Positions 44,475-53,706 of a stretch of DNA of 64,000 nt are shown piece after piece. Location: positions 1 to 64,000 of the forward strand of contig JASGGE010000001.1 in NCBI GenBank assembly GCA_047605205.1. The letters run 5' to 3'. The notes under the pieces are model-generated. The model was not told the DNA's origin and did no database searches. It was given only the letters and a program-made list of their open reading frames with translations. This DNA comes from Siphonobacter sp047605205. Its GTDB lineage: Bacteria > Bacteroidota > Bacteroidia > Cytophagales > Spirosomataceae. A program made the position numbers and the translations under genes. Every line of letters begins with the position of its first letter. Position 1 is the stretch's first letter.

Positions 44475-45806
44475 ATGTCAAACATCACATTAGGCGATCA
44501 GGAGTTCTTCAAAGGTATCGGAGCGATTCCTTACGAAGGGCCTAAATCTAAAAATCCACTCGCCTTCAAATGGTATAATCCTGAATATGTGCTGGCTGGT
44601 AAGCCTTTGAAAGAGCATATGCGTTTTGCTATTGCCTATTGGCACAGCTTCTGCGGAGCCGGTGGCGATCCCTTTGGGCCGGGGACTCGTCAGTTTGCCT
44701 GGGATAAGCATGCAGATGCAAACGTGCGGGCTCGGCTGAAAATGGATGCGGCTTTTGAATTCATCACGAAAATGGGAGCACCTTATTACTGTTTCCACGA
44801 TGTGGATTTAGTAGATGAAGCCCCAACGGCTTCGGAATATGAAAAGCGGCTACAAACCATTGTTGACTATGCCAAACAAAAGCAGGCAGCAAGCGGCGTG
44901 AAGTTGTTGTGGGGAACGGCGAACGTTTTCTCGAATCCACGATACATGAATGGGGCTTCTACTAACCCTGATTTTGCCGTTCTGGCGTATGCAGGTACGC
45001 AGGTGAAAAATTCCATTGACGCTACCATTGCTTTAGGTGGCGAAAACTACGTATTCTGGGGTGGTCGGGAAGGATACATGTCGCTTCTGAATACCAATAC
45101 CAAACGTGAAATTGAGCACCTGGCGAAATTCCTGACTATCGCTCGTGATTATGCACGTAAACAAGGGTTCAAAGGTACGTTCTTCATTGAGCCTAAGCCT
45201 ATGGAACCTACCAAACACCAGTATGATTATGATGCGGCTACGGTAATTGGGTTCCTGCGTCATTATGGTTTAGATAAAGATTTCCAACTGAATATCGAAG
45301 TAAACCATGCTACACTGGCCGGCCATACCTTTGATCATGAACTTCAAATTGCGGCGGATGCTGGCATGTTGGGCAGTATTGATGCGAACCGGGGAGATTA
45401 TCAGAATGGCTGGGATACCGATCAATTCCCAATCAACATTTACGAACTTGTTGAGGCCGCTCTGGTAATCCAGCAGGCAGGAGGTATCAAGCCGGGCGGT
45501 ATCAATTTTGATGCAAAAGTTCGCCGAAACTCAACGGACCTAGAGGATTTATTCATTGCACATATCAGTGGAATGGATGCTTTTGCTCGGGCCTTCATCG
45601 TAGCAGATGCCATTTTATCGGATTCGGATTATCTGAAATTTCGTCAGGAACGGTATGCTTCCTTTGATTCTGGTGCCGGGAAAGATTTTGAAGACGGAAA
45701 ACTGACCCTGGAAGACTTGCGGAGCTATACCCTGCAAAATGGCGAACCTGCCGTACGCAGTGGAAAGCAGGAATGGTTGGAAAGTATTGTTAACCAATAC
45801 ATGTAA
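44475..45806 (+). CDS. xylA: Xylose isomerase
   Basis: 443 residues, normal for the class II enzyme. Diagnostic parts are HMRFAIAYWHSFCGAGGDPFG, YYCFHDVDL with catalytic His108 and Asp111, YVFWGGREGYMSLLNT, FIEPKPMEPTKHQYD with the metal-binding Glu, EVNHATLAGHTFDHELQIA, GSIDANRGDYQNGWDTDQFP and GGINFDAKVRRNS. It converts D-xylose to D-xylulose in the cytoplasm using two Mg/Mn ions. No xylulokinase or xylose transporter is in the window; the PfkB kinase at 11650 belongs to a different fold from xylulokinase. Possible control by the Nudix-related regulator upstream. Confidence 0.97.
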   Translation: MSNITLGDQEFFKGIGAIPYEGPKSKNPLAFKWYNPEYVLAGKPLKEHMRFAIAYWHSFCGAGGDPFGPGTRQFAWDKHADANVRARLKMDAAFEFITKMGAPYYCFHDVDLVDEAPTASEYEKRLQTIVDYAKQKQAASGVKLLWGTANVFSNPRYMNGASTNPDFAVLAYAGTQVKNSIDATIALGGENYVFWGGREGYMSLLNTNTKREIEHLAKFLTIARDYARKQGFKGTFFIEPKPMEPTKHQYDYDAATVIGFLRHYGLDKDFQLNIEVNHATLAGHTFDHELQIAADAGMLGSIDANRGDYQNGWDTDQFPINIYELVEAALVIQQAGGIKPGGINFDAKVRRNSTDLEDLFIAHISGMDAFARAFIVADAILSDSDYLKFRQERYASFDSGAGKDFEDGKLTLEDLRSYTLQNGEPAVRSGKQEWLESIVNQYM

Positions 45807-45824
45807 GCTAATATTTGTTATAGC

Positions 45825-45865
45825 AAAGCCCCCCCTCGCCGATTCATCGGTGAGGGGGGGCTTTT
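45825..45865 (+). terminator. Terminator of xylA
   Basis: Very stable hairpin: AAAGCCCCCCCTC pairs with GAGGGGGGGCTTT, with CGCCGA / TCGGTG near the 4-base loop, followed by a five-T run, 20 bp after the stop codon. Confidence 0.92.
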
Positions 45866-45880
45866 TGTTAGCGAGGGGTG

Positions 45881-46186
45881 TCAGCAATAATGGTTTAAGG
45901 AGTTAGTTCGTAAAATTTTATGAGCTTTGTGCAAAAACTCCCGGTAACTGTAGTGGATACGTTCTTTAAAGAACAGATAATCAGAGAGTTGGAAAGTAGT
46001 AGAGGGAGTTAAGCAGATGCAGCCAAGACTTCCTTTTCCGAGGTGAGAAGGGCTACGAAGATAAGTTTTAATCAGAGTTAGTATATAGTAAAATAGATAA
46101 ACAGGTATTACTTCTGACAAAACTCTTAATGCATTCAAGTGTCGTTTAGTTTTATAGAGATAGTCGGTTTTTTTGCTCAGAGGCAT
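45881..46186 (-). CDS. Doubtful ORF, 101 residues, unknown
   Basis: Minus-strand frame from an ATG at 46186 (MPLSKKTDYLYKTKRHLNAL). The protein would be basic, with one hydrophobic stretch (VLSEVIPVYLFYYILTLI) and an end TTFQLSDYLFFKERIHYSYR that looks coding-like. I recognise no family. It lies between the xylA terminator and the divergent ECF sigma gene, an interval of 430 bp that is otherwise empty. Could be a degraded gene. Confidence 0.25.
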   Translation of the reverse strand: MPLSKKTDYLYKTKRHLNALRVLSEVIPVYLFYYILTLIKTYLRSPSHLGKGSLGCICLTPSTTFQLSDYLFFKERIHYSYREFLHKAHKILRTNSLNHYC

Positions 46187-46298
46187 ACCTGTCAATTTTG
46201 TTTTTTGTATTTAAAACTATTGCTAAAAATGCCTCGTATATCAGATTTATATTGCACATTTGGCTATTGATAAAATATAGTTTCAGTATAATGTAATT

Positions 46299-46868
46299 AT
46301 GCCTGAAGAATATATGACAAAACCGCTCTACTTTGAAAAAAACCTATTTTTATTGCTTGCTCAAGGTCATGAAAAGGCTCTGGACGAATTAGTTAACATT
46401 TACTACAAGGTTGTTAGTCGGGTGCTTTCTCAATACTCTCAGGACCCTGAACAAGTAAAAGACTGGGTTCAGGAAGTATTCATTATGGTTTGGGAAAAAC
46501 GGACTTCCTTTGAACATTACGATATTCAGAATGGTAAGGCGTATTTCATTGTCTTGGCTCGTAATTATGCTCTTCGTGAGGTAAGCCGAAAGCGGCAACT
46601 ACAGTATCAGGATACGCCAGTGCAAGAACCTGCCAGTACGGTTGCCGGGCCAGAAGACTATCTCCTTCACGAAGAGTTAGAAACAGCTTATTCACGGGCT
46701 ATTGAAAAATTACCAAATCGTATTCGGGAAGTATACCAATACCACCGGGAAGAGGGGTTGAGTTATTTTAAAATTTCTGAGAAGTTAAGTATATCCGTAA
46801 AAACAGTAGAATCTCAGATTTCCCGTGCTCTTACGTTATTGCGTCACGAGTTAACCAATTACCGTTAA
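46299..46868 (+). CDS. ECF RNA polymerase sigma factor (FecI-like)
   Basis: 189 residues. Region 2 (about 20-95) has EKALDELVNIYYKVVSRVLS, VKDWVQEVFIMVWEKR and AYFIVLARNYALREVSRKRQ. Region 4 (about 130-185) has AIEKLPNRIREVYQYHREEG, LSYFKISEKLSISVKTVESQ and ISRALTLLR. This is the Bacteroidota FecI-type group. It directs polymerase to the promoters of the linked outer-membrane transport genes and is held by the FecR protein encoded 170 bp downstream. The intergenic GGGTGTTCTTCGCC region resembles sequences often seen after such sigma genes and may include a regulated promoter. Confidence 0.93.
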   Translation: MPEEYMTKPLYFEKNLFLLLAQGHEKALDELVNIYYKVVSRVLSQYSQDPEQVKDWVQEVFIMVWEKRTSFEHYDIQNGKAYFIVLARNYALREVSRKRQLQYQDTPVQEPASTVAGPEDYLLHEELETAYSRAIEKLPNRIREVYQYHREEGLSYFKISEKLSISVKTVESQISRALTLLRHELTNYR

Positions 46869-47038
46869 TTTTTTTTTAATTAGACTCAGGGTGTTCTTCG
46901 CCAAAGTGTATCTATACAATTGAAACGATTTGATGGGAAAGTAATTCATCAGTTAATTAATTTGTTGATTCCGGCTTTTTCACTATATACTTGGTGACGA
47001 AGAAAAAGGTTCAGCCCACCCTTGACCGCCCATCGTGA

Positions 47039-48037
47039 ATGAATGACCAAACTAGAAAAGTTCTTATTCGCTATTTTGAAGGGAATTGTACGGAAGAAGA
47101 AGCCTGTAAAATAGAACAGTGGCTGCAGGAAGATCCCGCCCATGCCCATTGGGTAGAAGAGATATTAAAAAATGAGCCTGTTTGGGTTCAAGTACAGGAA
47201 GCTGAAGAGGAAGTTCAGAGACGAATCAAGGATCAGATTGCGAAAGAGAAGCTCAAAGTCATCCCCTTAGCAAGGATCCGTTCAGTGGGGGTAGTAATCG
47301 GTGTGGTTTTAATAGTAGGGCTGGCTGGCTGGTGGCATTATACGGCGAACCGGTTTACCACCTTACAGACCCGTTTTGGTCAACAAATGAGTTGTGTACT
47401 GCCCGATCAAACCAAAGTGCGTTTAAACGGAAATAGCAAATTACGTTTTCAGGGAACATTACGAAGGGGTATTCGGGAGGTTTGGTTAGAAGGAGAAGCC
47501 TTTTTCGAGGTTCAGCACACCCAAAAGGATCAGCCGTTTATCCTTCATCTTAGTGGGAATGATGCCATTGAAGTGTTAGGTACGGAATTTAATGTGTTTT
47601 CACGTCAGGGGCGAATTGAAACGGTTTTAAAAAGTGGGAAAATAAAATACAGCCTCAGTGCTCAGGACTCCGTTCGCTGGCATAGTTCTTCTCTCTATTT
47701 AAAACCCGGAGATAGGCTTCAGCGAATCTCGCATCAACGGGAGATTTTAACGTCGAATGTTAATCCCGAAATGTATTATTCATGGATAAATGGAAAGTGG
47801 ATACTTAATGACGATTCTCTGGAAAGTATTTTGAGAAAAATAAAGGACAATTATGGAATTCAAATTAAAGTGCAATATTCCTCTCTACTTCGAAGAGAAG
47901 CGTATGGTTCTCTGCCCCTGCCCGACTCAGGGCAATCAGTAGGGGAGTTATTGGAAAGTATTGCTGATTTATACGAACTAACAATTGTGAGAAGTAGGGA
48001 TGAAATCTTGTTAACGGACGCTTTAGAGAAGAAATAA
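47039..48037 (+). CDS. FecR-family anti-sigma factor
   Basis: 332 residues. The N-terminal cytoplasmic part (1-80) has LIRYFEGNCTEEEACKIEQW, the usual sigma-binding helix bundle. One membrane helix lies at about 82-100 (SVGVVIGVVLIVGLAGWW). The periplasmic part has the FecR core, LQTRFGQQMSCVLPDQTKVR, LNGNSKLRF, VWLEGEAFFEVQHTQKDQPF and VLGTEFNVFS, and a C-terminal STN-like fold (LESILRKIKDNYGIQIKV). It receives the signal from the SusC N-terminal extension and passes it to the sigma factor. The order sigma-FecR-SusC(STN)-SusD is the classical transport and signalling circuit. Confidence 0.93.
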   Translation: MNDQTRKVLIRYFEGNCTEEEACKIEQWLQEDPAHAHWVEEILKNEPVWVQVQEAEEEVQRRIKDQIAKEKLKVIPLARIRSVGVVIGVVLIVGLAGWWHYTANRFTTLQTRFGQQMSCVLPDQTKVRLNGNSKLRFQGTLRRGIREVWLEGEAFFEVQHTQKDQPFILHLSGNDAIEVLGTEFNVFSRQGRIETVLKSGKIKYSLSAQDSVRWHSSSLYLKPGDRLQRISHQREILTSNVNPEMYYSWINGKWILNDDSLESILRKIKDNYGIQIKVQYSSLLRREAYGSLPLPDSGQSVGELLESIADLYELTIVRSRDEILLTDALEKK

Positions 48038-48145
48038 AGCAACGTATATAAACTGGCGTTAGATTGTGCACGTCTAAGCAGCCTCGATTCCTTTCTGTTT
48101 TGAATCTTGAAGAAGCAACCCTATAAATCTATTGTTAAAAGGGGA

Positions 48146-48166
48146 CTCTGATTTGGAAAATCAGAG
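48146..48166 (+). terminator. Hairpin between fecR and susC, possible attenuator
   Basis: CTCTGATTT-GGA-AAATCAGAG, 9-bp perfect arms, about 110 bp after the FecR gene and 70 bp before the SusC gene. There is no strong T-run, so it may be an attenuator or processing site setting the ratio between the two parts of the cassette. Confidence 0.4.
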
Positions 48167-48232
48167 CAGGACTTTATTGGCCTTAAGTCTCGTTTTCATG
48201 ATATTAAAACAAATCACTATACACTAAATCTG

Positions 48233-51200
48233 ATGATGAATGTTTATCAAACGTACCTCCGGTCAATTTTGTTGACCTGTGGAAGTATTTCGTTTGTTGC
48301 GGCCCAGCCCGATCCTACGCAGACCTACGCCTCCATTCGTCCTTCTGTGGAAGGAATACGACAGGAAAAAACCATTTATCTAAAGGAATACCTGAAGGAA
48401 ATCGAAAAAAAACACAAAGTTTTTATTGCTTTTCGAACAGGCTTGCTCAATGGCTTAAAGGTTCCTGCTAATCTCAAACTGGATGGAGGTTCGCTTGAAA
48501 AAGATCTCGACCAATTGCTAAAAGGGAAAGGGATTAAATACCGGGAATCAAAAAAGAATTTTTATATACTGTACAGTGAGGAAGCCAGGCCACTAGGTGT
48601 GGAATCGATACAGCCTGAACGCAATAGAATCGATACATTACACGCTAATGACCTTGAATTGCTAATTAAGGGAAAGGTTACGGACGAGATGGGATTGGGC
48701 TTACCGGGAGTAAATGTTGTTGTAAAAGGAACGGTTACCGGAACAACGACCGATGTCGAAGGGCTTTTTTCGCTTCGGGTGCCATCCGGTGAATCGGTAC
48801 TGGTTTTCTCGTTTTTAGGTTACACCAGCCAGGAAATCGTTGTTGGCGATAAAACGGTCATTAACGTAAGTTTACATCAGGAAGATAAGCAACTTAATGA
48901 AGTAGTCGTAACGGCATTAGGTTTCCGGGAGGAAAAAGACCGTATGGGATCTACTCTTTCAACCATCAAAACGGAGGACTTAAAACGTTCAGGTGAAACA
49001 GGAGTTATTAACAGCATGGCGGGTAAAGCGGCGGGTGTCCTGATTTCCCGTTCTACGGGTGATCCGGGAGCAGGCTCATATATTCAAATTCGTGGCCAAA
49101 GCACTATAACGGGCTCTAATCAGCCATTAGTTATTATTGATGGTGTTCCGATGAGCAATAACACCATAGGAGATGCCCGGGGCGGAGTTGCCCAGCAGTC
49201 ACGGTTGAATGACATTAACCCTGAAGATATTGCCAGTATGCAGGTCTTAAAAGGTGCGTCAGCGGCGGGTTTGTGGGGATCACGGGCTGCAAACGGTGTT
49301 ATTATAATTACGACTAAACGAGGAGCCAATGACAATAAGCTAAATGTTAGCTATAGCTCTACACTTTCATTTGACAAAGTAAATGTATTGCACCCTTTAC
49401 AAGAAGCGTATGGGCAGGGTTCCAGTGGAGTGTATAGTCCGACCAGTCAATATTCATGGGGGGACAAAATTGCTGCCCGTTCGGGTGGCGAAGATGCAGT
49501 TAATACGAACGGTGCCCGCTTTGAATCGTATCAGGGCAAAACCTTTTATCCAATAATCACCAAAAACTCTCAGGAAACGTATAACCAAGCCCGCCGTGAT
49601 GCTGTTTTTCGTACGGGAACGTATTTCGACAATAATGTCAGTTTGAGTGGAGGGAATGAAAAAGGAAACTTCTACCTGAGTTTTGGGAACCTGAGTCAGA
49701 AAGGGATTTTTGCTGGCCAGAGTGATTATAAACGGCAATCGGTCCGCCTGAATTCCACCCGGCAATTCAATGACTACATCCGAGCATCGGCTAATGCTAA
49801 TTTTGTCCGTACGGTATCAAACCGGATACAGAAAGGCGATAACACCAGTGGTTTGTACATTGGGATGTTACGTTCTTCGCCTGATTTCGACAGCCGTTAC
49901 TGGAAAGGAAACTATTTTTCTTCTCCGACAGCTTCTGCCATTCCAAATCGTCAGCGGTCTTACCGCAATTACCTGGGGGCTTCAGCAAACCCAAGTTATA
50001 ATGATCCTTTATGGACAATCCATGAATTGACAAATTTGTCTGAAGTGGACCGGTTAATTTTCAATTCGGAGTTGGTCGTCACACCTGTAAGCTGGTTTAG
50101 TTTAACCGCACGTGGTGGGATGGACACCTACAACGATCGGCGAGTGACCAATCATCCTGTTTCTTCTGCAACAAACTCTGGCTTAGGCCAATATCAGCAG
50201 CAGATGATCAAGGAAACAGAACTAAACGTAGACGTTATCGGGCGTGCCAGTAAGGATTTTGGTGAAAACATAACCAGTACTCTGATCGTGGGCTTTAATA
50301 TCAATGACCGAAAATATTATAGCTTGGGGGGATTAATGAATAATTTTATTTTGGAAGAAGCTCCCCAGAATTTTAGTAATTCAATTGCAGCAAACAATTA
50401 CCCCTATAACGAAGAATCACATCGTCGGACAGCCCGCATGTATACTACCCTGAATGTAGGATTTTTTAACCAGCTTTACGTAAACGGATCTCTGGCAGGC
50501 GAATCTGGCTCGACATTTGGGAGTGCATCCAAACCAACTTTTTATTATCCTTCTACAGACGTAGCATGGCAGTTTGGTCAGCTTCCCGCTTTTGATGGCA
50601 GTGTTCTCTCATTTGGTAAATTAAGAGCTTCCTTTGGAATTGTTGGTATACAGCCCGATGCCTATAAAAATACTACCATTTATAGTACGGCCTCGTTTAG
50701 TAGCTGGGCTACCGCTCTGACCAGTTCCGGATACGGAGGAGCTTATGTGGAAAGTACTACTCAGGGAGACCCCAACCTAAGTCCAGAACGTAAAACAGAA
50801 TGGGAATTAGGTACGGATCTACGCTTCTTTAAAAATAAGCTAACTTTTGGCTTAACCTACTATCAGAATAAGATTCGGGATCTTTTGCTTGAAGTTTCAT
50901 CAGCCGGAAGTACAGGGTATAGTGCCAAGTATACGAATGCAGGGAGTATGGAAAATAAAGGGTTAGAACTTGATTTTAATCTGAACCTGCTGAAGAAGGA
51001 GGATTTTAGCTGGAATATTTTTGCCAACTGGAGCCGTAACAAAAACCGGGTGACGGATCTGGCGGGTACTGAAAATATTACCTTTACCAGTGGTGCTCTG
51101 AGCACGGTGGCTCACGTCGGGAATGCTCTGTCTTCTTTTTATGGAGGGGTTTATCAGCGTAATGAAGATGGTTCCATGAATCTGACCGCAAACGGATTCC

Positions 51201-51808
51201 CCCAGTTAGCTACGGAGCTTGCCATTATCGGTGATCCTAACCCTGATTGGAGAGGTGGTTTTGGGACAAACGTATCCTATAAAAACCTTTCCCTGAATGT
51301 CCTGTTTGAAACATTCCAGGGAGGTGATTTTTACGAAGGTACCCGTGGCACGCTCCTCAATTTTGGTACCTATGCTGATGTCGGACACGAAGTAACCTTA
51401 ACCCAGGATATGTACAATTATGCTGGTACACTGTATACTGCCGGGACAACTTTACGAGGGAATGTGAAAGATTATGGCGGAGGGCCTGTTTTGTTGGATC
51501 AGTCTTTCTATACTTCCATCGGAGGGCATTCCGGGCAATTAGCAGAACAGTTTGTCCGGGATGGAAGCTGGACACGGGTTCGTGAAATTACACTGGGGTA
51601 TAATCTCAACTCAAAAGAATTACGTAAAAAGACCGGCTTGTCTTCCGTAAATTTTGCAGTAACAGCCCGTAACCCGTTCCTGTGGACAAAAGTGGTGGGA
51701 ATTGACCCTGAAACCAACGTTTCGGGGGTAGGCAATGCTCGGGGGGTTGATTACTTCAATAACCCAAGTACCAAATCACTGGTGTTTAGTCTGAAAATTA
51801 ATTACTAA
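48233..51808 (+). CDS. SusC/RagA TonB-linked porin with STN signalling domain
   Basis: 1191 residues. Signal peptide to about residue 24; STN domain about 46-115 (IYLKEYLKEIEKKHKVFIAF, LDGGSLEKDLDQLLKGKGIK); carboxypeptidase-regulatory-like domain about 145-228 (IKGKVTDEMGLGLPGVNVVV, LVFSFLGYTSQE); TonB-type stretch LNEVVVTALGF; plug about 235-350 (MAGKAAGVLISRSTGDPGAG, SYIQIRGQSTI, PLVIIDGVPM, INPEDIASMQVLKGASAAGL); 22-strand barrel to the end. It imports an oligomeric nutrient together with the SusD-like lipoprotein directly downstream, and the STN domain marks it as a sensor for FecR. The substrate is unknown; neighbours suggest peptides rather than glycans. Confidence 0.95.
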   Translation: MMNVYQTYLRSILLTCGSISFVAAQPDPTQTYASIRPSVEGIRQEKTIYLKEYLKEIEKKHKVFIAFRTGLLNGLKVPANLKLDGGSLEKDLDQLLKGKGIKYRESKKNFYILYSEEARPLGVESIQPERNRIDTLHANDLELLIKGKVTDEMGLGLPGVNVVVKGTVTGTTTDVEGLFSLRVPSGESVLVFSFLGYTSQEIVVGDKTVINVSLHQEDKQLNEVVVTALGFREEKDRMGSTLSTIKTEDLKRSGETGVINSMAGKAAGVLISRSTGDPGAGSYIQIRGQSTITGSNQPLVIIDGVPMSNNTIGDARGGVAQQSRLNDINPEDIASMQVLKGASAAGLWGSRAANGVIIITTKRGANDNKLNVSYSSTLSFDKVNVLHPLQEAYGQGSSGVYSPTSQYSWGDKIAARSGGEDAVNTNGARFESYQGKTFYPIITKNSQETYNQARRDAVFRTGTYFDNNVSLSGGNEKGNFYLSFGNLSQKGIFAGQSDYKRQSVRLNSTRQFNDYIRASANANFVRTVSNRIQKGDNTSGLYIGMLRSSPDFDSRYWKGNYFSSPTASAIPNRQRSYRNYLGASANPSYNDPLWTIHELTNLSEVDRLIFNSELVVTPVSWFSLTARGGMDTYNDRRVTNHPVSSATNSGLGQYQQQMIKETELNVDVIGRASKDFGENITSTLIVGFNINDRKYYSLGGLMNNFILEEAPQNFSNSIAANNYPYNEESHRRTARMYTTLNVGFFNQLYVNGSLAGESGSTFGSASKPTFYYPSTDVAWQFGQLPAFDGSVLSFGKLRASFGIVGIQPDAYKNTTIYSTASFSSWATALTSSGYGGAYVESTTQGDPNLSPERKTEWELGTDLRFFKNKLTFGLTYYQNKIRDLLLEVSSAGSTGYSAKYTNAGSMENKGLELDFNLNLLKKEDFSWNIFANWSRNKNRVTDLAGTENITFTSGALSTVAHVGNALSSFYGGVYQRNEDGSMNLTANGFPQLATELAIIGDPNPDWRGGFGTNVSYKNLSLNVLFETFQGGDFYEGTRGTLLNFGTYADVGHEVTLTQDMYNYAGTLYTAGTTLRGNVKDYGGGPVLLDQSFYTSIGGHSGQLAEQFVRDGSWTRVREITLGYNLNSKELRKKTGLSSVNFAVTARNPFLWTKVVGIDPETNVSGVGNARGVDYFNNPSTKSLVFSLKINY

Positions 51809-51829
51809 TAATTCCCAATCAGGATTCCG

Positions 51830-53275
51830 ATGAAATTAAAATATAAATCAATTTGGCTGGGACTCTTATGCATGATTTTACCTTCTTGCGAGTCTTTAGT
51901 GTCTGATATGAATACCGATCCGAATAATGCAACAGATGCTTCGGCTGAGTATGTATTTACAGGAACGCTAATAGCTAATGTAGCAGCTCAGGAAGGAATT
52001 GCAAGCCGGCTAACGATTTGCTGGAACAGTTATGGATACGGTACATTCCAACAGTTTGGAACATTTGGTCAGTACCAGATTACGGCTAGTAACTTTGATG
52101 ATGACTGGAATTTGTTCTACACAGGGGCATTCAAAAATTCTATTATAGCTATTGAAAAAGCTGAAACCCTGGGCAATAATATTATGGCAGGGATTATGAA
52201 AGTAATTCAGGTACATACAATTGCTACGGTAACAGAGCTTTGGGGCGATGCACCATATGAAGAGGCCAGTAATACGGAGCTATATCCGAACCCACAGTTT
52301 GAAACACAGGCGGAATTAATACCCAAATTAATTACCCGCCTGGATGAAGCAATCACGGATTTACAAACAGGCGTCGGGACGGTAGGAACAAGTGATTTTC
52401 ATTTCAGTGGAAGTGCTTCGAAGTGGATCGAAGTAGCGTATACTCTAAAAGCACGTCTTTATATGGATTTAAAGCAGTATGACAATGCCTATACCGCTGC
52501 TTTGAGTGGAATTAGTAGTTATGCAAATTCCTTGTATGCTCCGCATGGAACCACATCTAGTAACAATGAAAACTGTAATTATAGTTTCCTGACTAACGTA
52601 CGTGCGGGTAGTATCACTGCTGAAGGAGCTTACAATGCAGAATTGCTTAACCCGACAAACGCTATCTATCGCGGTAATTCCAAAACCAACGAGACGGCCC
52701 GGTTTAAGTTTTATTATAATGAAAATGGTGTTAATGCAGTGGGTGTTATTGAACCTAATACACTGACAACCACGGCTGCTCGCGGGTATTTTGCCCAGGA
52801 CGCAAGTTTCCCTCTCATTACTTACCAGGAAAATGTCCTGACACTGGCAGAAGCTGCCTTACGATCCGGTAAAGGTTTTGCAACAGCATTAGCACATTTA
52901 AATACATACCGTGATTTTCTGAATAGCGGTGGCTACCTGCACAGTACTTACAAGGTGGCAGATAACTATCTTTATGAAGCTTATGTAGACTCTGATTTTG
53001 CTTCAGGAGGAATTGAAAATGCAGATGGTATTTCAGCTGAAAATGCCCTGTTACGTGAAATTCTGGAAGAACGGTATGTTTCATTTTATGGGCAGCATCT
53101 TGGCTGGAATGATGAGCGTCGTACACGTACAGAGGGGCTGGGGGTTAAACTCACCCCTACGAATGGTACACAATTGCCATGCCGCTTCATTTATTCACAA
53201 AATGAGCTGAACTCAAACGCTAACAGTCCTAGTCCGGCTCCCGGTTTGTTCGAAGCCCTTTCTATCTATCCTTGA
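51830..53275 (+). CDS. SusD/RagB-family nutrient-binding lipoprotein (SusD_2 type)
   Basis: 481 residues. Lipoprotein signal ends in LCMILPSCESL (Cys20). The mature start, VSDMNTDPNNATDASAEYVF, and the segments YGYGTFQQFGTFGQYQITAS and VTELWGDAPYEEASN, WIEVAYTLKARLYMDLKQYD and FPLITYQENVLTLAEAALRS-G belong to the SusD-like_2 group, with its TPR helices. It caps the SusC barrel outside the cell and captures substrate. It follows SusC by 21 bp and is the last gene before a strong terminator. Confidence 0.92.
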   Translation: MKLKYKSIWLGLLCMILPSCESLVSDMNTDPNNATDASAEYVFTGTLIANVAAQEGIASRLTICWNSYGYGTFQQFGTFGQYQITASNFDDDWNLFYTGAFKNSIIAIEKAETLGNNIMAGIMKVIQVHTIATVTELWGDAPYEEASNTELYPNPQFETQAELIPKLITRLDEAITDLQTGVGTVGTSDFHFSGSASKWIEVAYTLKARLYMDLKQYDNAYTAALSGISSYANSLYAPHGTTSSNNENCNYSFLTNVRAGSITAEGAYNAELLNPTNAIYRGNSKTNETARFKFYYNENGVNAVGVIEPNTLTTTAARGYFAQDASFPLITYQENVLTLAEAALRSGKGFATALAHLNTYRDFLNSGGYLHSTYKVADNYLYEAYVDSDFASGGIENADGISAENALLREILEERYVSFYGQHLGWNDERRTRTEGLGVKLTPTNGTQLPCRFIYSQNELNSNANSPSPAPGLFEALSIYP

Positions 53276-53280
53276 AAAGT

Positions 53281-53327
53281 AAGAACAGTGGCTTTATGTC
53301 AGCTAAGAGTATAAAGCCACTGTTCTT
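53281..53327 (+). terminator. Terminator of the SusCD cassette
   Basis: Perfect 17-bp arms AAGAACAGTGGCTTTAT and complement around a 13-base loop, 6 bp after the susD stop codon. Confidence 0.88.
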
Positions 53328-53706
53328 ATTATTTGGAAATGAAGGTATTATGATGAGGCAAGGAAAAAGAATATTGCCCGGACGGATTAATAGTGCCAGA
53401 ATATGATTGACACGGGTTAACGTTTCAAATTATTGCCAGCTCTTAACTAATCAGGAAAAGTTAGTAGTGAAAGCAGCAGAAAAGAATTACCCGGAATCAG
53501 TATGTTTTTGGAAGAAAACCGTTAATATCAGCAAAGGCTGAAATGGAGATATTCGGAAGGAATGCCACCAGCAGAAGGAAATTTGAAACTACTCGCTCAA
53601 CTGAGCCAGCCACATTTGGGGTAATCGTTCAAATTTTAAGTAGGTTAGTCTTTGAAATAGAGGGTTATACCGTAAACCCTGTTTTTCCCTAACACTAAAA
53701 ACAAAT
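53328..53706. other. Gene-free interval, possible debris
   Basis: About 380 bp without a supportable gene. Near 53565-53625 a short frame (PPAEGNLKLLAQLSQPHLG, then a stop) looks coding-like but cannot be assigned. The acylase promoter lies at the right end. Confidence 0.3.
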
